64,000 bases of DNA from Dryococelus australis (lineage: Eukaryota > Arthropoda > Insecta > Phasmatodea > Phasmatidae). Location of the stretch: the NCBI GenBank assembly GCA_029891345.1, contig CM056997.1, positions 215,241,212 to 215,305,211 of the forward strand, given 5' to 3'. The position numbers and the translations under genes were made by a program. Of this stretch, positions 22,950-33,479 are shown piece by piece (the first letter of the stretch is position 1; each line of letters starts with the position of its first letter). The notes under the pieces were generated by a model. The model was not told the origin of the DNA, searched no databases, and was given only the letters and a program-made list of their open reading frames with translations.

Positions 22950-25900
22950 TGTATACAGTTTATGAAGGCGATGTTCTAGCAGTTATGGTGAAGTAGGTGA
23001 TGAGGTTGAAAGTGATGACGTTGTAGGTCATTGTCCGGCTCAACAAAGCGTTTATCGTCCGTACTTGACAGAACCACCTTTGTCACACTTTCGGTGTAGA
23101 TGTCGTGACCACGCGAATGGAACTGAAGTTGAGTCCCCAGTACCCTTGAATTAGAATCGAGTAATTCCAGATAATCCTTTTAATGGAGTGTATGCAACAC
23201 ATTAGGCTTTATGCCCTTTACCTTACATATGCACTGTTCATTCTCAACTATGTATGGGTAAAGTTTAGAGCGCAGCCCTACGAAATGTGTGATAATACGG
23301 CCGGCACATTCATACTTGATCACTCCAGTACGTCCTTTGGTCTCGTGTGAGAATCCTTGCGGATTATCGAGTGCATAGTTTGAAGTATCAAACCACGCCT
23401 TTAAATGTGGGGTTATATCTTTATAGACACCATGAATGGTTATTTCATAAATGAAGAATATCGGTATCACAGCATAAAAGTTTTAAAGCGGTCTGTGGGA
23501 ATTTACGCAGCATGTAGTTTTAGCGAAATTCGTATTATGTCAATTTGGAAAGGTCGAGAATGACTACACCGGTATACAAAGGCTTGTTAAATGTGCTTGG
23601 ATTGTTGGATGCGTTATGAATCTAATTTTACGTCTCCGGCAGACATTCTGCAAGGTCTTTCCATATATGGAATTATTCATAAATTTAAAAAAGATTCCTT
23701 AAAGTCGTTTGCAGCATGAGCACATTTATCCACATTAAATTCGATGTATGGAGCTATCCATGCAGCTTTTCAAAAGTGCGGAACGCGATGAACAGTATCG
23801 AGTATGGCACCACAATTCAAATATTGCTTCAGTGTTTCGCCATGAATAACAACATTTTTCCATGGTGCGAGTTTCAAAAGTAATTTTTCATTCAAACTGT
23901 TTGGAGGTATGTGAGACACTGGGGCAAGAGGCAGATCTGATAGCTCATTGTGGCATGCGTCTGGGAATGACAAATCCTCTTCTGCAAAAAAGCAAGTGTC
24001 TCCATTACTGACCATGTTCCAAAATCTCATGATGAAAACACGTCTAGCCCAACCCACTCAAAGTTGCTAATAGGAAGCTTGAATTTCATTGTGTGACTGA
24101 ACAGGCCATTTAGATCGAAATAGCAAATATTTTTCTGAGCCACACTAGGACCATATGCTTTGCCCATGTAAAAAATATTGGCTTCTGCGTGTCATTTCGA
24201 AACCTGGGTAATACTGCCCCTGACCCCACATTCAATAAAAATATACATATCAAGATCAGTCAACAGCTCTAGTATTGCACCTATATTTGCAAACAAAGCA
24301 TCCCATGAAAGGGATGGAGCCGTGACATACATTGCAGGGTCGAGACAGTAATGTGCTAAACCTACAGTCCTGAAATTCTTCAAAATGTCTGCCAGCAAAC
24401 ATGTGTCCACACGTAAATAGTGAATGGCGTAATGCAGCATGTTTATGCAGATGGACACATTCAATGTGGCTTGGGCATGAGCATAATCTTCATCGCTAAT
24501 GCCTTCACCTTTCATGTCATAATTAAATGCATCCTTTGGGGGGAGTGATGTACACATCAGACTATCTAGAAACTTAACGAAGTCATAAGGTAATACACCC
24601 TTCCTTTGTGCCAATTCAAACTGGTTATTGTCTGGAAACACGGATAAGTGATTCTCAGCTGCACAGGTGTCAAATTACCTGCCAATGTCTCCAGAGATGA
24701 GCTCATGAACTGGAATGAGAGAATGAAACGCAATTGCACGACTCAAGTATGTCCTTTCAAGTCGATCCCATAGGCAATGTGTATGGTGATGGATTTATAT
24801 TTTTCGATCATCATTCCAAGAACTGAAATATCACATGGGTTTTCGATTTCCATGGTTCCATCGGGTTTTATTATGTGATGTGAAGCCGATGGCTTTATAA
24901 GAAAGTGGGCATCGTAATTCTGCAGGTTACGAAAAACAGCCACAAGTTATTTCTTAGTTAGTCTGAAATTAAAATTGAATTTACTGTGTGCAAGACCTCT
25001 GATTTTGCCCATCAGATGGTCATGGTCGATGACAGGATCTGTACCGAGCTCATTTGTACAAATATGACAACTTTTTTGAGCTGCCAACCTAGCTTCATGA
25101 GCTGGAGTTTTTGGCTTCCCCAGAACAGCATCCTGTATATTCCTGAAACCCACTTTGCCAATTCAACCAATTTATCCACCAATCTGTACATACAATCCTC
25201 ACCCACGAACTCAAAGTAGTTAGATAAAGCCGGATTGTACGAACAGATCAACCAAATGCTACAAGCATATGGAACATGTTGGTTCATGATGGTTGTGTTG
25301 CTTGTATCATTATTGGGCGGGCAAGTTGAAAAGGTCTTCAAATAAAATTCCATTTCACAATAGGCGACGAAACCTAATCTTTGCTGTTTGCTACGTACGT
25401 GTTGTCCCCAGCGGGGAAAGTACTACGATCAGCCTTGTGTTGCTGACAGAGAGAGAATGTCGTGGTTTGCGAGTTTCTCCTCACTACTAAAGTATTGGAG
25501 ACAGCGATCGCAAACATGTTTATTCCTACTATGTTTAGTCAATTGACTGTTAAGTAGTCTTAAAAAACTCTTGATCATAACAAAGTGTAAGTGAGCGGTA
25601 TTTACACTTGCGCAAATGGCCAACACAATTACATGGCGAGCATGTAGTGCAGGAGCAATACGCATGGGTACGGCCAATACTTCCTGGGCATTATTTAAAG
25701 TTTCATCAACAATATTCCTGTATTTTTCCACACCACAGTACACATTGACAGAAATCGAATTGTTCTCTTCGAAACTCTTAATGTCACTAAGTACCACAGG
25801 ACTCGACAATCCTTCAGTATTCAAAACCTGGCAGAGTTTTGGAAATGAAGTAGATCTGTGTGGATTCTGTGTGGCAGGAAATAAAGCCGCTACAATCGAG

Positions 25901-26750
25901 TAATGGAAGAACATGTCGTCCGAGCACTTCGCATTAATGCATGCCTGCCGATGAGCAATGAACTTGGGTAGTTCAGTGGGCGCAGCACCGATGGTAAATG
26001 GCCTATATTGCGAGCTATGAATGTCCATATGCGAAATAAAGCTGTATTGGCCTGCCCTACCCCTGGTACTGAACTCAACAAATCTTACTGTGAGGTAAGG
26101 TGCTATGCTATCGTCATAAATTTCGCCAACATCGGTTGCATAGAGAAGGGGAAGAGCTTTAGAGCCAAAATGGAAAGTCTCCATAGCACTTTCCTTGGCA
26201 TTTCTTAATACTTTACCCTCTACAAAAACTTGAATTCTGAATGGCCGTGTTGTTGCCGAGGTTAAGGTCAGAAAAAGGTACCCTACACCTCATAAAATAT
26301 CTTTCAAAATTCGCATCACTGTGAGGTATATCATTAAGGATCTGCACATCATTCAGTCTACCACCAAACACACTGTCCAAAAGGACGTTTCGCATTTCTG
26401 TCAATAAAGTTTCGTTAGTTGAGGACGAACCGGGAGGCTAATTACTTTCCGACTCGCTTGTATCGCTAGGAGAACTCGCTGTACTCGAGCCAGATGAAGA
26501 ACTTTCTGTATCGAATGTACTCATGTCAGAACTACTTTCTAACTAAAATACATCTGATCCAGAAGTACTGTGTTCCATATTGGATACATACAGTTCTTCC
26601 AACAAACTATCCACCTGACGACCTTTGGGGGATGTTATCGTGCACTGACAGCTTGTTTTAGGCGAACATTCCATATCCGACCCAGAACTATTTTCTCTAT
26701 CGGATACATAAAGTTCTTCCAACAAACTATCAGTGTGCCGATGCTTGAGA
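22950..26750 (-). mobile_element. Fossil Polinton/Maverick-type element segment: protein-primed DNA polymerase B region
   Basis: The minus strand carries recognisable pieces of a viral/Polinton family-B DNA polymerase running from high to low coordinates. An acidic, serine-rich leader at 26.4-26.7 kb has an internal direct duplication (LLEELYVS twice, about 119 bp apart). Next come a zinc-finger-like CDRCLQYF stretch (near 25.5 kb), an endonuclease-VII-like DHDHLMGKIRGLAHS block (near 25.0 kb), an exonuclease-type NLQNYDAHFL block (24.9 kb), YLRVDTCLLADILKNFR and TAPSLSWDAL (24.3-24.4 kb), and the C-terminal FVGLRSKLYPY block (23.25 kb). In the live family the enzyme replicates the element from protein primers. 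Here it is plainly broken, with several breaks, and I regard it as a fossil of moderate to old age. No terminal inverted repeats were identified. The 218-bp duplication at 27.2-27.6 kb and the 67-bp arrays at 21.6-22.3 kb could lie in or near its ends, but that is inference. Confidence 0.8.
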
Positions 26751-27171
26751 GCACTGATATCAAATCTATTTTTCCCCTTCTCTTACTCACCATCAACAAC
26801 AGCACTAACAAGGGAGAGGGTATAACAAAAGAGAGAAAACAAAAATATATAGATACACGAAACAACAGTAAATATAGCTTAAAGACAAAAACAAATGTAA
26901 GTGTACATAATGTGTTGTGTATGTGTACATAGTGTGTATGTAATGTGATTGTGTGTATAATGTGTACATGTGCGAGTGAACATGAGTGTGTGTATGTGCA
27001 TGGCTGTATGCATGACTGAGCGTTGAGGTGTATACATGAGTGTTAGCTAAACATTATGAGACCAAGCTAGAAGTAAACACATCACCAAAAGGAAACATTA
27101 TTTTAAAAAAATTTTCATGAGGCATTAAAAAATATTACATTCTAGTAAATCAAAATTATGGGCTAACAAAG

Positions 27172-27600
27172 CAAATGACAAACTCACGAGATATATTAAA
27201 AGCTATGACTGTTTAAACTATAAGTAAAACTCCGCAAGAGGGCAGAACATCTAAGGAATGTCATCATTCTAATAGAAAGCAAGAGTTTACAATTGACATC
27301 GAAAGTCTCTTACACGAGAGCCCAAATAATTTTAAACTGATCGCAAAATGATGAACTATTTAAGCAAATGATAAATACTATCGTTTTTAACAATAGATAA
27401 ACTCGCGAAAAATATTAAAATTGAGGAGTGCTTAAACTATAATGAAACACTGCAAGAGAGCAGCTCGTCTAAGGAATGGTATCGTTCTAACAGAAAGTGA
27501 GAGTGGACAATGGACCCCGACAGCCTCTTTCACGTCGTCTCCCCACAAGAGCAGAAATAAGTTTAAACTCTACACAAGTAGTTCGAAAAACGTCAATGAG
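27172..27600 (+). repeat. Imperfect tandem duplication, 218-bp offset
   Basis: 'aaactccgcaagagggcag' with 'tctaaggaatgtcatcattc' (27226-27273) is repeated as 'aaacactgcaagagagcag' with 'tctaaggaatggtatcgttc' (27444-27491). Similarity extends upstream to 'aaactcacgag' / 'aaactcgcga' and downstream to 'gtttaaactc'. Confidence 0.7.
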
Positions 27601-27639
27601 AAGTTAAATAATTCTAATGTGTGCACCAAAGCTTAAAAG

Positions 27640-28620
27640 TATAAGTCACGTCTCATATTTCATTTTAAATTTAAGACCCTAAATTTTTAATTATAACTCA
27701 AGTCCCAAATTCTAAAGTTAATGCTCAAAATATTTTACTATAACACAGGTCTCAAATTCTATAGTCAAAAATTCTATAGTTGAAGTCACGTTAAAAATTC
27801 TAAAATAACAATGTCTAAAGTGTAGTATTCTGAAGTCAAATATAAACAAATTTAAAGTATGAGTCATGTCTCTGTACATGGTAAAGTATAATAAAAGCTA
27901 GAATTCCAACTTACATTTTGGTTAGCGCTGTTGACAGTGGGGATATTTCTGTCAGTGATACTGCCATTACCATACAGTTAAAGACAATCAAGTGTGCACG
28001 TTGTTAGACTAATTGAACAGCATGCACATCCTTTCAAGTTGGACATTGGCGACAGAATGACGAAAATCGGAGAAACTCATTGACTTATCTAGTCAACGTT
28101 CATACTGCTCCGAAAATTGATGCCTTATCGACGTATGTGAAAATAGGCTGACAACCTGGTCGAGCACAGTATTTCGCTTAAAATGTATTAATTCTGCATT
28201 GTAGGTTTTGTTAAATTTAATTCACATGTTATCAGCATTTTAGGTCATAAACTACTTCTCGTTAATACTGTATTAATTTCGTATTGCCTTTTAATTGTGC
28301 CGTGTACTAGCATAAACCGATCGTGGTGCGCAAATGAGCGGTCGCCTAGTCACATACAATTTTACCAAAGTTTTAGTAAAATGTAGACGTACACATAATG
28401 TGTTACAAATAGTACGTTTAAAGACTGAAAACGTATGCAAATGTAAATGCGTGGAAAATGTGTACTATGGGATTAGTCCATTTACAAATGCAAATGTGTT
28501 GCAAACAGTCCATTTACAAATGGAAATGTGTACAAAATGTACATTAGATGAACAACATTTGTTACAAATGGTATTTGCTTACGAAACAACTCAGTCGAAT
28601 TACGATTGATAATCACTCGA
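27640..28620. repeat. Low-complexity AT-rich DNA with degenerate short repeats
   Basis: Around 27640-27860 'aaattctaaagt' / 'aaattctatagt' phrases recur. Around 28380-28560 'ccatttacaaatg' and 'aaatgtgtacaaaatgta' phrases recur at roughly 33 bp. The 91-codon frame at 28334 simply reads these repeats. Confidence 0.45.
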
Positions 28621-28871
28621 ATTAGTTCTGAATGTACATCGCGTGTTACGAAAATATACTTAGTAACATTAATTATTTCCTTAGTGGAGAAATTACTTTT
28701 AATATACGAAAGTGGTCTGTAATAGTTTTATCTTCCTTTTGACATGTGTCATACTTATGTGTGGTTAGGGCTGCCGCTGCGAGTGGTTTCTCTGATATAA
28801 GCACAGGGCACATGCGAATACAGAGGTTGAAATATCTGCATATTCCGCGAGCTCCAACCTCACTCGCGAAC

Positions 28872-28925
28872 AAAATGGCGCCACCAGCTAGAAACATGAC
28901 GCAACGCTGTTCGCTAATCAGCGCC
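28872..28925 (-). repeat. Dispersed 'GAACGGCGTTCC' repeat, copy 2
   Basis: On the minus strand: AACAGGCGCTGATTAGCG, AACAGCGTTGCGTCATG, then TAGCTGGTGGCGCCATTTTG. It has the same block order as the other copies and is one of the more diverged. Confidence 0.7.
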
Positions 28926-28929
28926 TGTT

Positions 28930-29910
28930 AACCTATTTGGCAGCTTACAGTCCAGCGATTTGGGAACATTTGGAATAACGGTATTTCCAATCAGTCACAG
29001 CTCCAGTTCGGAAAGCCTCGTGAATCTATCAGCGATTTCCATTTCACCCACATCAAAGAAATCGTCACGCCATTTCGTCTCTGTATAACTATCTACTCTA
29101 TGACAGTATGTTGTGCGTTCTCGCTCAGTGACTCCGTGAGTTACGTCTTTGATTGACTGCTGCGAATTTTGGAAGCCAGCCTGTTATTTGAACTGTCCTC
29201 CAGGAAGTCCATCACGATGTACTGATTTTTTTATTGTGTTACACCATGCTGCTGGCGAATCAGGCCGTTTTGACTTTGCATGTGGTTGGCTTGCACGATC
29301 CAAGAAATATTATTCGGTCCTGTTTTCTCAAATGTTCTGTACGTTGGGCATTCTGTGTCGCCCAGTAATATTCCATGCAAATTAAGGAGAATGATATACT
29401 TCTTCAGCACACGTCCGTAACATCGACATGGGAGTCGCCAAAATACAGGCAGAATCACATGTTCAAACGGTAATGATAACGCCTGTTTACATTTAGATTG
29501 TCGACAGACTGATACTTCCAGGGGGGCGAAATATCCAGTGTATCTTTAATTTATCTGAGTTGTATTCAAACTGAGATGGATGTTTACCAATACTACAAAT
29601 TTCGAATTTACGTGAAAGGTATGATAACCGTAGATCAGTTCACAAAATTTTAAGGTTATAGAAGCAAAAAAATTGTTTGGTGTAGATAATACTTGATGTT
29701 GGTTATCATTTATCTGACATGGGTAAGAACTATACGCCGTATTCCTTTTACAACCGGTAATGTTCATAGCAGTATATCATAGCAAATATCATAGCAGTAG
29801 TAAACTGTGTTCCTTAGAAGTGCGAAGCCACGCTGGAGTCAGAGAATACAGAATAGAAATTACATCGCGGTTTCTTTCATGTCGGTGCACACATTCGCTG
29901 ATTGGCTGGC
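28930..29910. other. No gene recognised
   Basis: Several short frames near 29149-29458 on both strands lack known motifs. The DNA is of average composition without repeats that I can see. Confidence 0.4.
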
Positions 29911-29914
29911 TCGT

Positions 29915-30182
29915 TGCCCTGGAACGAGTGGAGTAGAGTGGAGAAATATGGGCAGCTCTTAACATCGAGGTCTTGCGAGTAGATATGAGGATAAAGTGTG
30001 GTGAGTATGGAGCAGCTCCGGAATGCAACGGCGGGTGAAACGGGACATCTCCGAGGAAACACCCCGACCAGCGGCATCGACCGGCACGATCCCCACATGC
30101 GAAAATCCGAGATCGACCCCGCCAAGATTGGAACCCGGTTTGCCTGGGTGGAGGCGTGTAGTAAGGCCGCTACACCACCGCC
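29915..30182 (-). mobile_element. tRNA-derived SINE, near full length, minus strand
   Basis: Read on the minus strand from 30182, the head contains TGGTGTAGCGGC (A-box-like) and 'cctccacccaggcaaaccgg' with a B-box-like GTTCCAATC. The body follows with 'gatttttcgcatgtgggg'-type sequence, ATCGTGCCGGTCGATGCCG and CTGGTCGGGGTG. The tail is 'ctcgcaagacctcgatgtta' and AGAGCTGCCC. It ends directly upstream of the 66-bp minisatellite. Both promoter boxes are partly decayed. Confidence 0.88.
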
Positions 30183-30204
30183 TCCCTTCTGGAGTGAGCT
30201 GTGT

Positions 30205-30745
30205 GCCTGACAGGCTACTGAGTGATGCTGACTGGTCGGTCGGCTGGTAAGTAGGTACCTTCGTTACTAGGCCTGACAGGCTACTGAGTGATGCTGACTG
30301 GTCGGTCGGCTGGTAAGTAGGTACCTTCGTTACTAGGCCTGACAGGCTACTGAGTGATGCTGACTGGTCGGTCGGCTGGTAAGTAGGTACCTTCGTTACT
30401 AGGCCTGACAGGCTACTGAGTGATGCTGACTGGTCGGTCGGCTGGTAAGTAGGTACCTTCGTTACTAGGCCTGACAGGCTACTGCGTGATGCTGACTGGT
30501 CGGTCGGCTGGTAAGTAGGTACCTTCGTTACTAGGCACTGACAGGCTACTGAATGATGCTGACTGGTCGGTCGGCTGGTAAGTAGGTACCTTCGTTACTA
30601 GGCACTGACAGGCTACTGAGTGATGCTGACTGGTCGGTCGGCTGGTAAGTAGGTACCTTCGTTACTAGGCACTGACAGGCTACTGAGTGATGCTGACTGG
30701 TCGGTCGGCTGGTAAGTAGGTACCTTCGTTACTAGGCACTGACAG
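30205..30745 (+). repeat. 66/67-bp minisatellite, 8 units
   Basis: Five units of 66 bp (starts 30205, 30271, 30337, 30403, 30469) are followed by three of 67 bp (30535, 30602, 30669) and a partial one. Each reads 'gcctgacaggctactgagtg', 'atgctgactggtcggtcggc', 'tggtaagtaggtaccttcgt', 'tactag'. The longer units carry an extra base (gcactgacagg). Units are almost identical, so expansion is recent. The partial unit runs straight into 'acgaacggcgttc', the core of a dispersed repeat. Confidence 0.97.
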
Positions 30746-30792
30746 ACGAACGGCGTTCTCACGTGTTTCTGGCCAGTAAAAAATTACGCTAT
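30736..30792 (+). repeat. Dispersed 'GAACGGCGTTCC' repeat, copy 3 (flanks the minisatellite)
   Basis: Plus strand: 'gcactgacagacgaacggcg', 'ttctcacgtgtttctggcca', then 'gtaaaaaattacg'. Compare 37546: 'gcgctgatagacgaacggcg', 'ttccgacacgtgacagacca', 'gtgacgccatttt'. Confidence 0.7.
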
Positions 30793-32890
30793 AATGTGGA
30801 GCTGAAGTTCACGGTAAAATGGACTGTTCCGCTTCTGTATTCTTTGGTAATCTATGACGGAGCCACGTCTATCAGACACACTTCGCCAGCAGAGACGAGT
30901 ACTGGACATTATATTTGCTTCGAAATGAAATGGAACTCCAATGGATCTGGTTCGCCAATGTAGGAGCATTCTAAATTCTGACTTAGCTAGCAAGTGAAAG
31001 CGGAGCGCGATAAATCAAAATAGCTGTTCCCTCTTGTTACATTACTGGGCGTCTGGCAGGAATTCGATTTGCAGTGACAGGGAATGGGGAAAGGTTCGTT
31101 TCCGAAACGGCGTTTTTTCAAACTTTACATCTGCTGATTCTCTTTCCCTTCCCACCCCTTCACCAATCATCGGCCAAGTGTCCTTCTTTCGATGTATCAC
31201 AGAGTGACACTAATACACCTGCGAGAAAATAGAATAAAGGGGAGGAGGAATACGAAATTCAGATTTATGGTCCCAGTTATAAAAAAGGGAAGGGAAAAAG
31301 AAGCAAATAAATACATTATTGGAAATAGACGGGAATTTCGTTACCTATTCGCATCACAGGAAAGATGGGAAAAATTTGGATAATTGATTTTGAGCGTGCC
31401 AGAAAAAAAAGAGAGAGACACGCACCTTCATACGTAACTATACAATGAGAAAATAACGGCGAATACGCATTTAGAATCTCCTAATTGTTTTTGTTATTAT
31501 CTCGGTAACAAACGAATAGATGTATCGCAATACAAAATAAAAGGAAAAATTGTGAAATTGTTTTCGTGTTGTATTTGGCGCAATGACTCGGAAAATTTTT
31601 TTATATTCGTACGATATTTTGTCCCTGTGTGACGTCTCAAACATTTTGATACTAATCAACATGTTAATTTGATTACATAAACAGAGATCTTTGTTTCCTC
31701 AACGCCCATTTCCTTAAATCAAAGTCACTCAACATTATCATAATGAAGTTGAACATTAGATCTCAGTATTTCTGGTATCCGTCATAAGTTAATCCTACAG
31801 TGTACGGAACACATAGCTCTGGCGGAAATGTTTGCACGAAACCACTAGTTTAATTAACGAGTAGCTGGACTTTCCTTCCACGGATAATGCCTTTACCTAT
31901 GTCAGAATATGTAACCTGCGATCCATTCGTTACACACTCAACTACCTGATTGATCAAGCTTTTCTCCGAATAACAGGTGATATATTGAAAAATATAACCC
32001 TTTTACCTCGGCGTGAGTTTTTGAAGTGACATCCATTTGTTAGATCTGCCTGGTAGGTTCGAAAATGTTCATGTCATGCGAAAGAATACGTAAGACCCGG
32101 ACATGACTTTTACTGTTCATTTGATCATTGGTCATGCATAATATCACCCTAAATAAAGGCAGAATAGTTTAATGGGCTATCTAAATTATTCTTTAAATAA
32201 TTATACAACACAAAATTATAAGTACACTTTCTTTTACTGAGAAAATTTATATGAACACAAAAATTAGTATACTTCCGTCAATCAAACAGCTCAGTGATAG
32301 AATTGGTCCCGAAAAAAAAGTGCGATTTTAATTATACGTTTTGGCTGAACTAAGTTTTTCATCATTATTATAGTTCTCATAAAAATGTGCAATTAAGGAA
32401 TCGTTCATTCTGTAGTACAATTATCCTGATTTTACAAACCCGCAGCAAAAATAATTTAATCGTTTAGATTCCTTGTTAATTTACTTGTTCTGTTAAACAA
32501 GCCGACTTAATGTCTAAGGGATAATCGGGAAGTGACAAACATACTAACCTGATTGAAAAGGAAAATTTTAACGGCAGCTACTTTAATGCTCGTGATAAGG
32601 CCCTATCCTACGCCCTAAGCGACTGGTAAGTGAATACTAGTAAGAGACTTGTACAATTTATTTCAGTTCAGGAACATATCAAATGATTGTACATTATACC
32701 ACGCCAAGTTTGGCGAAATTCGGTTCATGCGTTCAAAAACTGAAACTCTTGCACAGACACACAGACAGGAAAGTGATCTCGAAAGGCTTTTTTCCCTTCG
32801 GAATGTAGGCTAAAAGTGCACTGCCAGACGATAATACAAATAGCACACCACGAAGAAACCATGCGACTACCACGGGCGATGTAAATAGCA
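30793..32890. other. No gene recognised
   Basis: A segment of average composition (30793-31400) gives way to AT-rich DNA. No domain, SINE or tandem array was seen. Confidence 0.4.
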
Positions 32891-33019
32891 AGAATACGGG
32901 CTGGCATGCGCATGATCGCATGTCAGCATGATCGGTGCATTTGCATTTGACCGCACAACCGACAGTAGCGCTGCATCACCGACCAGCGGTCGTAGACACT
33001 GGAGTGTAGTCGAAGCTGC

Positions 33020-33470
33020 ATTAACGTGAGAAACACCAGACGATAATAAGTGGTGATGAAGTAGATCGGAAAGACGGACTTCGAAAGAGGACTCATAATC
33101 GGTCTGAAAGCCGCGAGGTGGCTATATAGCCATTTAGCACACCATGATTACCGCTCGGATTATGCTGCGAAAAGTAACTGGGAGTAGACAGATGGTGCGC
33201 CAGGTGCAGAGATATCCCGCGAAAACTTGCCAGTTTTAGGGCTCATGTGTGGCCACGAACCATTTCCTGACTCCTTGCAGAGGCGAATCTGAGATCCCAG
33301 CAGCGGCGACTCTGTTTGTAGCGTTGCCAAACCAGAGCAATCTGGAATGCTACATACTGGCAGTGTATGGTGTTCTGCGATGAACGATGCTTCTATGTGA
33401 GGGTGCGAGAGGGTGCGACGCACTGTTGAAGATGACCGGACGGTGCGGCTTACCACAGATCCGTACGTAT
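33020..33470 (+). mobile_element. Tc1-like DNA transposon relic (HTH plus DDE fragment)
   Basis: The frame from 33077 reads DFERGLIIGLKAARW and then a YRSDYAA stretch, matching the paired helix-turn-helix of Tc1-like transposases ('FxRGxIxGLxxAGWSxRxIAxHLxRSD'). A second match, VFCDERCFYVRVREGA (from 33370, another frame), corresponds to the VFSDESRF block that holds the second catalytic aspartate. The intervening DNA is too short and too diverged, the first catalytic region is not recognisable, and nothing after the DES-like block is conserved. The third acidic residue is therefore lost and the copy is inactive. I could not find terminal inverted repeats. Confidence 0.65.
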
Positions 33471-33479
33471 GTAATTATC

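Noticed and set aside
30205-30745. Regular repeats considered as a CRISPR array
   Set aside because: Contiguous identical units without spacers, in a eukaryotic repeat context.
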